From positions 2,039,428-2,103,427 of the forward strand of contig NW_017803954.1 of NCBI RefSeq assembly GCF_001625305.1: a DNA stretch of 64,000 nt, written 5' to 3'. Made by a program: the position numbers and the translations under genes. The notes below the pieces were generated by a model, which saw nothing but the letters and a program-made list of their open reading frames with translations, had not been told where the DNA came from and made no database searches. Below, piece after piece: positions 21,189-62,132 of the stretch. Origin of the DNA: Branchiostoma belcheri. Its lineage: Eukaryota > Chordata > Leptocardii > Amphioxiformes > Branchiostomatidae. Numbering within the stretch: the first letter of the stretch is position 1; every line of letters begins with the position of its first letter.

Positions 21189-22530
21189 TCACTTCTTGCG
21201 GCGTTGGCTCCTGCTCCTCCTGCGCCTCTTCCCTCCCTTCTTGGCCTTCTTTGCAGGTTTCTTGGACTTGGATCGGGAGCGGGACTTCCTCCTCTTCCCT
21301 CCCTTCTTGGCGGCCTTAGGAAAGACAAAAAATATTCAGTAAGATTCTAGGAACCTTTACCCTTAGACCGTTGAACGAAGAATAGCAGTGTTGGAAAGAG
21401 AATGCTCAGAACAACAAGAATTCGCACACGTTCGAAATCCGTTGTGTTCTTACCTTGCGGCTACGGCTGCGGCTGCGGGACTTCTTCCCCTTGCGGCTCG
21501 CCTTGCGGCTCCTCTTGCGCTTCTTGGGTGCCTACAAAAGATACATGGTCAGTATGCGTCAAGATCTAACACAACAATACTCTGAAAACACGAGTAGATA
21601 TAAAAAAAATAACTAGCGGTCGTAGAATCATTAGTGCGTCGGTGATTTGAAAAAAAAGTCACAATCAACCTGCAAAACTAAAATCACTTAAATACGTTTT
21701 AAATGCTAAAAAGTGTCTAGTAAACAAAGCGGGAGGGAGACTGACCGGTGATGCGGCGGCAGCGGCGGCGGCGGCGGCAGGGGCGGCAGCTGCGGCCTTC
21801 TTTGCGCGGCTTCGGCTGCGTCCACGGCTCTTGGAGCCTGAAAAATGAAAAAGACGAGGAAATGAGACACAAAATGTAGCTTGATTCAACGCATTCTACA
21901 CAAAATTTAACGTATTTTCAAACTTGTTTACGTTCGGGCATAGTGCAGAATTTATCCGTTAGAGGGCGTTCGAAACGTTCTTTACCGTTTCGGATACGTT
22001 CCAAAGACGTCAAAAAGAATGTTTGGGTTTTTTCTATCCGTAACGATTACGTTCGAATGCCAGTTTTACCGTTTTGTGAACGAAGAAGCCATAACAACAA
22101 AATTTTAAAATGTACACTTACTAAAAACAAATTCTTTAACGGCTATTTTTTTTTCAAATTTAAGTTAACAAAGTCTTGGAAAGGCGAGTGAATTTAATCA
22201 CATTGAAGTTACCAGTAAGACGAGTTACCGAGACTTTGTAAAAAAAACAAGTTGCATAAACTCTGTTTGCTCTAATGTGGGAAAGTTATGATCGACTAGA
22301 AGAGAATCATATACTTTTACAAGAGAACGAATAAATCTCACTTACATGTACTTTCTACTTTGTACAATGGTGCAGAGATCGGGAATTTGTATCGCTAACG
22401 TTACTGGGTTACCCACAAATTCAAAATCAAAAAAAAAAAAGAGTAGAAATTCTTAAAAATTACGAAGGAAGAAAAAAATCTTCAACTCACGTGGCTTCTT
22501 GGAGGCACTGCGGCTACGTGAGCGCGGCAT
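21189..22530 (-). CDS. Small Arg/Lys/Ser/Ala-rich basic protein, protamine-like
   Basis: The probable role is compaction of sperm chromatin, inferred from composition only. Four exons join cleanly with GT-AG ends: 22491-22530, 21746-21837, 21454-21531 and 21189-21314, giving 336 nt and 111 residues. Exon 1 encodes MPRSRSRSASKKP. Exon 2 has RGRSRSRAKK and then an Ala-rich stretch interrupted by one Pro. Exon 3 has APKKRKRSRK and SRSRSRSRK. Exon 4 has AAKKGGKRRKSRSRSKSKK and ends RRRRSRSQRRKK. Close to half the residues are Lys or Arg. There are no Asp, Glu, Cys, Trp or Tyr residues. The start is the only ATG in exon 1. The K/A/P parts recall histone H1 tails and the SR parts recall protamines. 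A fragment of an SR splicing factor is less likely, because no RNA-binding domain is present and the gene has a clean start and stop. Confidence 0.75.
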
Positions 22531-23307
22531 GTTGATTCTTCACCGATGAAAGTCTCAAAAGTAGACAAAGATGCTTCAAGACGGGAGAGAAGAGGTTGCA
22601 CGTCCGCTTCTGGTGAGAACCTGAGATGAAGTGACACAAACGGTTGAAGGAATCGGTTCGAGAACGCGCTCGGAGATTCGGTGCATTGTTGGGAACGTTT
22701 TGTTCCTGTTGTCCCGGCAACCGAACGGGATATGGAACGGAAGTTGCTACAACAATCACCATGACAACAATCGAACGTGACAACAGAAAACAATCACATC
22801 TACATGATGTGATGATCTAAATGATGATTGATGCCGGCCCTCACATATATTGTCGTAAACGCAAGGAAGTCGGACGAAGCAGCCTGGAGTCATATAATAT
22901 GTACAACATTAACTTCTCAGTGACTTACACTATACCACTTGTTCTTACGAGTTACTAGTATATCATCAGCCAACTCCACCCCAGGCAACATGAAGCCTTC
23001 TCCGAGTAACGCTATACTGAGACTCACCACACATACATATTTCTTCCCATTTTCGGTATTTTCTTATCATGTGTAACCATTGCTGTAGGAGAACTTTTTT
23101 TCGGAATCTGGCGAAAGTCAACACGTACGTGGATGCCATCCATAAAATTGACATGCGGTGGCCCAACATGCACCAACGTTACATAGTTCTGCAACCTCTG
23201 ACCCGGTTTGTGATTGGACAGTGAGCGCGCGAAACAGACCCGGAAGTGATCTCCAGCCTGGGTACCATTTGTTACGACTGTCTAAATTACATAAACTAGA
23301 CAAGACG
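22531..23307. promoter_or_regulatory. Shared interval between divergent basic-protein and lipase genes
   Basis: The interval is 777 bp between the two start codons, which point away from each other. On the lipase side there is GATTGG (inverted CCAAT) near 23213, GCGCGCGAAA near 23226 (E2F-like) and CCGGAAGTG near 23241 (ETS-like). No TATA box is evident beside the lipase start. A TATATTG-like word near 22846 could serve the minus-strand gene. The reading as promoter is inference from position and motif content. Confidence 0.45.
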
Positions 23308-26300
23308 ATGGCGACGTCAGGGGACGACACTGGGCGCTGCACGCCCCAGGGAGTGAGCTACAGCACCTTGCCTCACATGGTGAACGCAGACGGACGGTAC
23401 CTGTACTGTAAGACATGGGAACCGACGTCAGGGGACAAACCAAGGTCTGTTAGAGTGGGGAGGGGGGCAGCAACCAACTTGCACTACTTGCACTACTATA
23501 CTAGTTACCTTCACCAGAAGGTTAAGCGATCGTTTTGCGTGTGGTGGGGGCGACTGTAGATCTACAATGTATGCGTCATAACTCTAGAAGTCATTGTTGG
23601 ATGCTCATGATTTTTTGCTGGCAGGTTACAGGCCTATAAAAAGCGGCTTCTTGTCTGCCAAAAGCAGGCTTCAGGCATAATGATACTATTACTAGTAGTA
23701 GCAGTGGTGATTAAGGAAGCATAGTTATGTGTATATTCTGTATGAGCTGTTTCCTAAGAAGCATTATCTACAGCATATAACATGTAAATGCAGCTTCCTT
23801 AGTCGGCACGGCTACAGGCATACACGTAGCTGCACAGCCTATAATATTTCTGTCACTACTGTACCAAAGCACTTGTATAGTACGGATTGAATTATGTTTA
23901 ACAGTTGGATTGAATTGATTTTTCCATCAGAGCTCTGCTAATGATAGCTCATGGTTTGGATGAACACATTGGCTGGTATGATGACTTTGCACAATTTCTG
24001 ACTGGCCACAACTTCCTGGTCTTCTCCCACGACCACAGTGAGTATACATTGTCTTGTGACATGATGTTATTTGCCCCATTTTGGATTACAGTCTATGTGT
24101 ATTAAACAGGCCAACATGCTGCTACTGTAATACACTTTAATACCAAACAAAATGGTTACTGGGTATTCAAATTATGACTATTATGATTATTTTTACCCAC
24201 TGCTGCTTCTGTGAAAAACTGTGTAAAAGTTTTTATTTGTACAGACTCAGTTGACAAGGTTTTTTTTTCTTCTCAGAAATGAAGATTGTCACTCATCATC
24301 AAGTCTTGTTTGTTTCCTAGTTGGCCATGGCCAGAGTGAAGGAGAGAGGGCAGATGTGAAGGACTTCAATGTTCTGGTTCGAGACACCCTGCAACATGTA
24401 GATATGATTGTGGAAAAGTATCCTGACACACCTGTTTATATTTTAGGGTATTCTATGGTAAGTACATGTGAGCATAAATTTTTACCTCATTGAAGTTGTT
24501 TGGTCTATGCAGAATATTGTTTGAATATGTGATGAGATCCCTAGCCTGCTGAACCCAAGGGTAGTCAGTCAGTGTCTGCATGAAGTATGCAGCCATCATG
24601 AATGTAACGTTACATGTATGTACAATTAGTTGCTCAGATTTAAGTTTTGTGTAGGCAGCTAGCAAGTTCATGATCTTCTTTTTGGCCATTTCCTAACAGA
24701 ATACTTATAATAACTTGAAATAACATTGGAAAAAGAAAGAACTGAGAAAACTTACTGAGAATACTGCTGAGCTTAATTTCCTCTCTTGCTAAAGTACATA
24801 TAACAGTTAGCTGTTTGGCGCCAAATGTGTATTGCTTACAGGGTTAGGCAGTAGAAGTTTGGAAGATGTGTCAATTGTCTCTATATCTGTAGGAAGTTAC
24901 CATGATGTAAATAAAAACTTGAATTTCTAAGGGACATGTTATTAATAGTTTTCCATGAAATTTGACCAATGACAGTGATTGGGCTGTTTTTTTCCCTAGG
25001 GAGGCCCTGTGTCCATACTAGCGGCATGTGAGCGCCCACAGCAGTTTGCAGGGGTCCTGCTTATTGGTCCAGCCATCAAGCCTCATCCTGGGGAGGCTCC
25101 AGGATGGAAGGTACACATGTAGGAAGAGGAGCTCACGAGATCTAATAGTAATAGTAGAGGCCTTTAATGCAAAATTTAATTCAAAATGATAACTAATTGC
25201 CACAACTAGATCATAAATCATAACCTTTTTCAGGCTTCCCTGTTGTTTTACCACACAATCATGGTTGCTTGGAGGATGAGCTTTCATACTCTTTTTAAGT
25301 CCTTCAGCCAGGTAGAGGTAATGAACAAGAGAAAGAAATGTAACCCTATGAGTATGACCCTGCCCCCTAACGGACTGTGTGACATGAATTGTTCCTGTTG
25401 TTGCCAGGTGTTCTTGTTAAAACTGGTTGTTCCTGTTGTCCCCTGGCTGTCACTCACCTCTGGTGACAGGGCAGATCTGGTGGGGAAGGATGAAGTGACG
25501 GTGAGTGGGAATTCTAGATATTTCCAACATCCTTGTCAGGCACTTGCTTTTTCAGTCTGGGATCCCCTCCTACTGTCATTTTCAAATTGTTTTGAAATAT
25601 TAATTTCTGGAATATTTTTGGAATATTTCATTTACTTTGAAGCAGATATCAAACACGACAGGGTCTAAGGTAGTCTGTATAATGCAAACTCTGCCGTCCA
25701 CGGCTTTACTGGCCCCTCCCCGTGGGGGCCGGCTGGATGTTGGGCGGCCGGCAACCATAAAACGATTTAATCAGGCTAGGTATAAGGACTTTTAAAAATG
25801 TTTTTGAAGGACAGCAACAAAAGTATTGCATCTTTTATTAGTCTGTATAGGCTAGAAAATTAATGATGGAATTGTGTTTGTATTGTTCAAATCTTGTTCA
25901 CAGAATCAGAAGATACAAGACGACCCTCTCTGTTTCCATGGCGGGCTCAAACTGCGAACTGCTGCACAGATTCTTACAGGTACTGGGTGTGTGGGGTGTG
26001 TCTCGAAATCTGTTTTTTCTAGACTGCTAAAGGGTTACTTTTTGTTAAGGATAACTGTCTGGAACAAACACTTTTTTAAAGGAAGTTGATGCCGAGAATA
26101 CTAAGGGGTCAAGTTTTTGTACGTCTCCAGGCATGCAGAAGGTTCAGTCCAAGATGGACGACATTGAGTGGCCGTTTCTTGTGATGTATGGTGAAGACGA
26201 TGAGGTTGTGAATAGTGAAGGGTCCAAGATGCTGTATGAGAAGGCAAGGAGTGCAGACAAGACGATAAAGGTACACTTCTTCCAGTTACATGACTGTTGA

Positions 26301-26586
26301 ACAAGTCCGTATTCGTAATTTAACAAGTTAAAAGCATAAAGTCGGTGTGTCTGGTATGTCACAGGTGCGCCTAGTTATGAAAGAGTAGCTTTTACAACAA
26401 AAATGTTGGTGCAAATGTGTACATTCAGTTGGTTAATACTTAAAAATGATAATAGTAAGTTCTCTGTCTTTTTACCAGACCTATCCGAACTGTCGCCATG
26501 GTCTTCTGAAGGAGACAAAAGAAGATGCAGACAAAGTGAAACAGGACATCTTGGAATGGCTGCTGGCCAGGACAGAACCATCATAG
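23308..26586 (+). CDS. MGLL: Monoglyceride lipase (monoacylglycerol lipase)
   Basis: A serine hydrolase that splits monoacylglycerols, including 2-arachidonoylglycerol, into fatty acid and glycerol at membranes. The eight exons are 23308-23444, 23931-24037, 24321-24457, 25000-25110, 25408-25500, 25904-25979, 26131-26270 and 26479-26586. All have GT-AG ends and keep frame, giving 909 nt and 302 residues, about the length of the human enzyme. Visible motifs are the oxyanion segment AHGLDEH, GHGQSEG, the nucleophile elbow GYSMGG (Ser126), the acid GEDDEVV (Asp244) and the base CRHGLL (His274). Exon 5 ([15 protein letters not shown]) matches the hydrophobic cap region. The first ATG in the open exon-1 frame is used, and it has a G at +4. 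The gene appears intact. Confidence 0.93.
25690..25790. repeat. GC-rich repeat fragment in lipase intron 5
   Basis: A compact GC-rich block (CCCCTCCCCGTGGGGGCCGG followed by GGGCGGCCGGCAACC) sits in AT-rich intron and is unlike its surroundings. It contains short self-complementary words. It could be the end of a short interspersed element. No second copy is in this window. Confidence 0.3.
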
Positions 26587-27131
26587 TGTATGTAGGATGC
26601 CAGAAGCCCTTGAGTCCATGTAATGTGAATTTAGCATCTCCCATTTGAAGCAGTTCACTTTTCTTGAAGATCAACAAAACTTGGAAATGAACTACTTGAA
26701 CATATCTGAAGCCCTTCACACTTTCAGACCTCCCCACGACTTTGCTGCCAACCAAGGTCCACCCTGGGTTGGAAGTAGCCTGGAATCCAAGTTCATTCCT
26801 CTGATCGTATCCAACCAGAATGACTTACGATTTCTGATTTTTCAAAATTTAGTTGGCATGTGAGATAAGTAGGCAACCTCACTGACCAACTCCAATGTTA
26901 CCCAACTACAGATGACCTTGCTCACGACTTTCAACCATGGTCTGGAGAATGTCTGGATGCCATAGTCGGCTATGTGTGACATGGGCTCAAGATAAAATCA
27001 CACATCAGCAAACTGCTACAAGGCCTTGTTCTTGACTGTAAATTTTGTACTTGAGAATATCATCTCAACAAGACAATGATGAAGCTGCAGGGTTCTGTTT
27101 CTATACTTTTAAAATACATTAATGTAACAAC

Positions 27132-27294
27132 ATAGCAGTGTTATGCTGCAATTAACAGGCTAAAGGAATAAAAAAGACAGGCTATCTAGTCTTCATCTTT
27201 TTTATTCCTAAAGCCTGTTAATTGCAGCATAACACTGCTATAAAAATCATTTAATAAAAAAAGACAGGCTATCTAGTCTTCATCTTTTTATTTA
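27132..27294. repeat. 46-bp near-perfect inverted repeat plus direct copy of its centre
   Basis: Arms 27132-27177 and 27196-27241 are complementary at 44 of 46 positions around an 18-base loop. The centre of the hairpin (27166-27207, containing GACAGGCTATCTAGTCTTCA) is repeated directly at 27253-27294. Each copy supplies AATAAA. It lies about 550 nt after the lipase stop, so it may be part of the 3' UTR or its cleavage region. Confidence 0.75.
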
Positions 27295-28814
27295 TTACGT
27301 CTCAAAACAAGCTTGGTGACATCTGGGAAAACACAAAGTGGTAGGAACAACTTCTACATTTACAGATTTGAGATATGCTTATGTACATGCCTCTGTATAC
27401 TGATGAAATAGACCACACCTACCTGTAGGTTACTGTGCTGTTTGCATGCTTGTTTCTTTTTTCTTCTTAACAGTCAAAATCTGCCCACAAGTCACGTGAT
27501 CCTCAAAATTATAGGTACACATAGATACAGGACTAATATAATCATAGTGTGGTCATTTGCATATACATATCGGTATATATTACATCTTCATTTAAGTTGC
27601 TGGACCCTTTGTAGTTGTCCTATAAATTCCCCTGCAGAGGTGTACACAAGAAAGGTTGTACAAGTTATATGGCACACTTTGTAACAGCAAAAAGGCATAC
27701 AGTGTAGCATTCCCAACTTTTGTGAGTTAAGAAGCGAAGGCCTTTGACCTTTTCAACCTTAAAACAGATGACCTTCCTTTCTATGGAACAGATTATGGCC
27801 AAGGATTCCGTGTACCCAAAATCCTTTGGTTTGTTCCACCGACTTCTTGTTTAACCAGTGAGCTTTTTGCCATCACAAGTTTGGGGAGCCAACTGTACTA
27901 GCCTTCCTTACAGAAAAAATGACACGTCGATAAGAACAAAACCAAACTAGGTCAGACTTTGAATGCCATGAAACATCCTATGTATATCTCTGAACATCTA
28001 CAGGCAAGCAGAGTATTATGCTGGTTGCATACAAGCATCTACATATACCTTGAACATGCTATTTAATACCTGTGGCCTAAAAACAGATTAACCTGTCTGA
28101 AATACTTGATTATTATTATACTGACTCATTAACTGTTCACACCTAGAGAAAATACATCATTTTGATGGGGTTTCATCACATTTCATCCTGAGTTAAATCA
28201 GTAGATATTTTTTTTCCAATTTATTTATGACCTTCTATTCTCAGAAGCATGCACTCTAGAAAAGACATGTAGATGAATTAAACAACTACAACCATCTTTT
28301 CCTACATCTATATTCACCAGGAAATACAGGTATGGCAGCTACCCTCTCATCACACTAAAGCATCATGATCATCCAAAATTCATGTAAAAATTTGCCGCAG
28401 TTGTTGAGAATTCTCCAGTCAATATTTTCCAATTCCTTCACTAGTTTCTGTAGCGTCATGTAGACGCTGCAACAGTCAGTGTGGTGAAGTTCAAGTTTTG
28501 ACCATACTTGTAATTATGTAACACTGTTTGGTCATGGCATGTTTCCATATAATCACAGCTACTCCAGATATCATGATCGTAACAGCAGTAATAAGTACAT
28601 TTCTCTGCCAAGCACTAACATCACGTCTAGTATTGTCACCTCTGTTCTTAGTAAAACTTTACAAAGAGTCCCTGGAAAACATACATTTCTGTTTGGCCAG
28701 CTTTGCAAGAATTCTGCTAAGGAGTTTCCAGTCAGTGTAATGCATCTTTGGGGAATTGACCATTACACAGTGTGTAAAATGAACACCAGTTATTAGAGCA
28801 TTACCAGTACGGCG

Positions 28815-29005
28815 CAGTCACATTAGTCATAGGTCTTCGTACGATCTTGATGCCGTAGAATTTTCCAGCAGATAAGGATCTAAGACAGCCTTTTCTGTCA
28901 AATGAATTTTGTATGATACATGCAAGACAACTCAAGAATGGTCTTAGTTTGTGATTATACAACAATCTGACACAATCATAAACAACAAATGTGACAGGGC
29001 CCTAA
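28815..29005. mobile_element. MITE family A, copy 3
   Basis: This copy starts CAGTCACATTAGTCATAGG, passes through CGATCTTGATGCCGTAGAA and AAGACAGCCTTTTCTGTCAA, and ends ACAAATGTGACAGGGCCCTA. The ends are short imperfect inverted repeats (GTCACATT against AATGTGAC). Confidence 0.65.
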
Positions 29006-29767
29006 CACCCCCAGCTAACCATACACCACAATGTCAACAATACATGTAGGCATGAGTTAGCAAGGAGAAAGTCAAGTTTTTCACAGTTAGGTAAGATAAG
29101 TTTCTGTTGTTTTCCCCTACACACTGACCTACATGTATCATACCAGAACACTTGGAACCTTCCAGCTGAAGCATCCTTTTGGCACCAAAGCAGTATTAGT
29201 TATGGGGTTTAGGCAGCTGGTAGAATGTTTTATCACTTGACAATAATCCTAAATCAAATTTTCCAGGTAATTATAGATTTGTACATTTGCATACTGTATA
29301 AGCAGCAGTTACAAAAACTGGAATTTTGGCCACAAAGTTTTTCAATGCAAAAGGCCATTCCTTTTGCCGGTAATGGTACTAAAAGTCCATAAATGTCTCG
29401 AAAATGACAGTAGAAGAATGACTGCCACAAAGCTGAATGTTTTCTAATGCTCCCTAATGATAGTTTCAGCATATATACGTTGTACATTAATCAGTAGAAA
29501 GCAACTATTTCTGTTAGAATCTGAATACTTCCTCAGTAAAATGCCATAAAGCATGGCACTCAATGAAAGGGTGGAGATAAAACAGCCTTTGTCCCCACTG
29601 CTAACTACACGTACAGTAGCTAACGTTTCCATCCATCAACGTTCCTAAATCTGGGCACATCTGACCACATCCATAAAATCTGACAACTTGCCAGTATATC
29701 CTACGGTGATGACTGCTGCTAGGTAATCTTTGCATCATTTATCATGAAAAACAAAAGCTTAGAATGC

Positions 29768-30145
29768 CTTTTAAGTAGAGGGATACTTTATCAAGTATTA
29801 GTGCTTCATTTCCCTTTAATGTGAACATATCTATATGCCAAAAGATGTCCATATATAGTGAATTTGTTATGAAAAGTTTCATTCAGATGTAGCTTAACAA
29901 ACTGATCTTATTTCAATGCTGGTCAAATGAAATCTTGACAAGATCCCTTGTGCAGACTTTTTTGTATGCTTGCTAGCTAGTTTCAATGTGTGCAGGACCT
30001 CAAGACTAATTTGATGCTATCTGTATTCAGCTTTAATGGAAAGAAAAAAATAAATAAATAAAGATGCTGAGGAAATTACAATATGGCTTGCAATAGCACC
30101 TCACTCCACATGTCAGACAAGCTCTAATGCACAAGTTAATAATCA
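29768..30145. repeat. Interspersed repeat R3, copy 1
   Basis: Shares ordered words with 36785-37107: CCCTTGTGCAGACTTTTTTG, GTGCAGGACCTCAAGACTAA, AATATGGCTTGC(A/G)ATAGCACC and AATAATCAGATAAT. The copies are diverged, so the element is old. It shows no coding content. Confidence 0.55.
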
Positions 30146-32325
30146 GATAATGGCTTGACATAAACCCCAGAACAGAATCTTGTGGCACATCCATAACGTT
30201 ATTGATGAGAAAGGGAACAGACGCTTTGAAGACAAGCGGGCTACATGTACTATTAACACTCTGGGCTGGCGAATCATATTTAAGGTTGTGTTGTAGGATG
30301 TGTTATTTCAAGTAAAAGCTTTCTGCAGCTAGATCCTGCTATAATTGTACAATAGAGTTTGGAAAGGGACATTGTAGAGGAATGAATATCAATCCAGTAG
30401 AGAACAAATCTGAACTGTTTTGACATGGCAAAACCTACTTCCTATGTTTCCTAACTTTCTGTTCAATTTGTTGATTCACCTGGCAGTGACTCAGTTGAAA
30501 AAGATCACACATTAAACAGTCAAGAAAGACTGTAAAGGTTGTAAAGGTTACAATTTTTGCGAGGAACAAAACCTGTAGCCATCTGCCACACAGGAATTCA
30601 TTGCCAGGTGCATGCTCTGTTTAAAACTGACATTAGCTAAGAGAAAGAAAATCATCTGTAAACATTGCCGCAGAGCTACCAATCATTAATTTTCTAACAA
30701 CTGTGAGAAAGAATACAGCATTCTCTACTGTATGCATGTGATACTAGTAAATCAAAAAGAATTTGGTCCCCGGATTACAACTTTACTACCTGAATTTATA
30801 GAGCACCACCATTAGATCAAGAAGAAATCCGTACTTTGTTCTAAATGTACAGGAATCATATTTTGAGCAGTCATATTTCTGTTTGGTCTCTAACAATCTT
30901 ATTGGCACAATTCACAATCATAATGCTATAGAAACCCTTGATTCTGCCAGGTGCTATTCTAATTCTATGGTCCACATGGCTATGAGGAAATTAATAACGA
31001 ATTAATCACCACTCCTCTTGCTTCTCCACCCCTTATTACAATATTTTGGTCATATCTGACCAAAATTCATTTCTCAAAATTTGAATGGAAATTGCTTGGC
31101 TTTGGCTTAATGTTAACATGGACATATACTGACATATACCGGTACATTCAGGATGTGATAAAAAAGAAGAAAAAAAAATCTGGGGATGTCCCTCTCCTTT
31201 ACAAACATGCACTAAGTCTTCAACTTAACATGACATATCTAGTCTTGTCTAATATATTAATTACTGACAAGCCTCACTCTAAGGATAATGCTGATGTTTT
31301 TTGAAGCAACAGTAAATGTGATTCTAGACTAGTGCACAGGTCACATCCACTTTTTCTTGTTTCTGAATCCACCATACCTAACCACGGATTAGTTAGTCGA
31401 CTTTACATTTTGTCCTAATCCACTGCAAAACAAGAGCACAATCACTTGGAAACTACTCACTACTATAATGAGTACCTTTTACTAAATACATGCCTGTGTC
31501 CTTAACTGTACATGTCCATGTAGCTAGCATTAAGGACTATTACGGGGAGCAGAGCTTTGTCATGTCCATGTGAGAGGTGATATGACGAATGCACATTTTT
31601 CACATTCACGTTGTTCTAAAATTGTCATAACTTTAAGGGGGGGTCTTTTTTAATAAAGAGTTATGAATTCCTCTTACCAGTATTACACTGTACTTTAACA
31701 GCAGGGTGTGTAATATGGAAATGATAATAGCTTTTATTATTATTTAAATTTCTTTGTAAGTTTCCCAATTTTTGTCATAAAATGAGCAGAAATTTTGAAC
31801 CTGCAAAATTTCTTTCAACGGGGTATGCTGTTTGTTAGGTATATTATGGGTTTGGTATGTGACCAGAATGGCTTATCTTAGGGGTTGGGGTGGTCTGCTT
31901 TTATATATACAAGGATTTTATTGCCTCAATAATTTGGAATGGAAAATTTGTGTGTCCTGACCTATGCATCTTTTCTCAAAAGTATGATTCTGTCTGTAGT
32001 ATTAATCATAGCCTAACTTGAATAACGTTTCATAGATCTCTGGACTGTAAATGCATATCCTGTACATCTAACCAAGCATTGTACATAACAGACAACTGTC
32101 ATGCCAGCACAATACCTTTGTTGCCAACCTACAAGAAAGAACACTCTTTGCCACCATCTGCATATATTAAATGCCAGATGCACAGTTCATACACTACTGT
32201 AAACTACTGCTCTGCTTGCAGCAAGTTTTCATGGGTAGGGCCCAAATGCACCATGGGAAAGCTGTGGAGACTAATGGCTGTCGGTGTTGTTCATGTGCTC
32301 GTGCCAGTCTCGTGTTTCCCTTCGG

Positions 32326-32379
32326 CTAAATCCTCGCAGCATCGTTGTCGTTGTCGTGGTTACCAGAGCCACAGCACAT
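32326..32379 (-). CDS. Candidate alternative terminal exon of the GRK gene
   Basis: On the minus strand a branch-point-like CTAAC, a T/G-rich tract and GATATAG precede a 54-nt frame in phase 0, MCCGSGNHDNDNDAARI followed by TAG. Spliced after exon 15 it would give a tail starting with the same Cys-Cys seen in the other terminal exon (32769-32801), and CCG matches the palmitoylated DCCGNC of mammalian GRK6. The segment is more GC-rich than the flanks. It would be an alternative 3' end of the receptor kinase. Support is splice signal, phase and motif. No transcript evidence was available. Confidence 0.5.
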   Translation of the reverse strand: MCCGSGNHDNDNDAARI

Positions 32380-32420
32380 CTATATCAACAACAAACACAC
32401 ACACGGTTAGGCCTCTAGGA

Positions 32421-32630
32421 TTACTATAACTGCGTTGAATTTCACCGTGGTTTTATTTTGCAGTAGGAGGGAAAAGGAGGTTTTTGCAGTGTTTGAAGTT
32501 CATGGTGGAAACACTTCTGTACTGCAGTTGAAATACAAAACACATATTTGCAGTGTTATGATTTCACAGTAAGAGGTCACTGAAAAATGCGAAAGTAAAA
32601 CCACTGCAAATATTAACCATTTACAATAGT
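32421..32630. mobile_element. MITE family B, copy 1
   Basis: This copy carries the family words GGTTTTATTTTGCAGTAG, GAGGGAAAAGGAGG, AGAGGTCACTG and the end AACCATTTACAATAG. It sits between the two candidate GRK terminal exons and supplies TTTATT at 32452 (AATAAA on the minus strand), about 310 nt past the first GRK stop codon. Confidence 0.65.
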
Positions 32631-32768
32631 TGCAGACAAAATGTAGTCATTCAAGTTTAGTCAATAAGTGGTAGAAGAGGACAGATAAGGAAGACCATAC
32701 AGAGTACAGGAGGAAATAAGGAAACTTGCCAGTCATTGAGAGATGCCAAGCAGTTCAGTCCTATCAAT

Positions 32769-62132
<29,364 letters not shown>

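Larger units (their letters stand above)
26587..32325. other. Non-coding interval between the convergent lipase and GRK genes
   Basis: The first 600 bases are probably the lipase 3' UTR, with AATAAA at 27167 and again at 27253. The part next to 32326 is probably GRK 3' UTR on the minus strand, where TTTATT (AATAAA on the minus strand) occurs near 31917 and 31733. In between are an inverted repeat (27132-27241), a MITE A copy (28815-29005) and one copy of an old interspersed repeat (29768-30145). The rest, about 30150-31700, is unremarkable AT-rich DNA. Confidence 0.6.

Noticed and set aside
23635-23645. TATAAAAAG in lipase intron 1
   Set aside because: It resembles a TATA box, but no first exon with a good donor follows it and exon 1 is already well supported.
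27132-27241. MicroRNA precursor reading of the 46-bp hairpin
   Set aside because: The stem is almost perfectly palindromic and AT-rich, with a direct repeat beside it, more like a repeat or 3'-end structure than a miRNA.
32079-32429. 116-residue open frame on the plus strand with many Cys
   Set aside because: It is antisense to the candidate GRK terminal exon, which explains the GC-rich patch, and has no recognisable features of its own.
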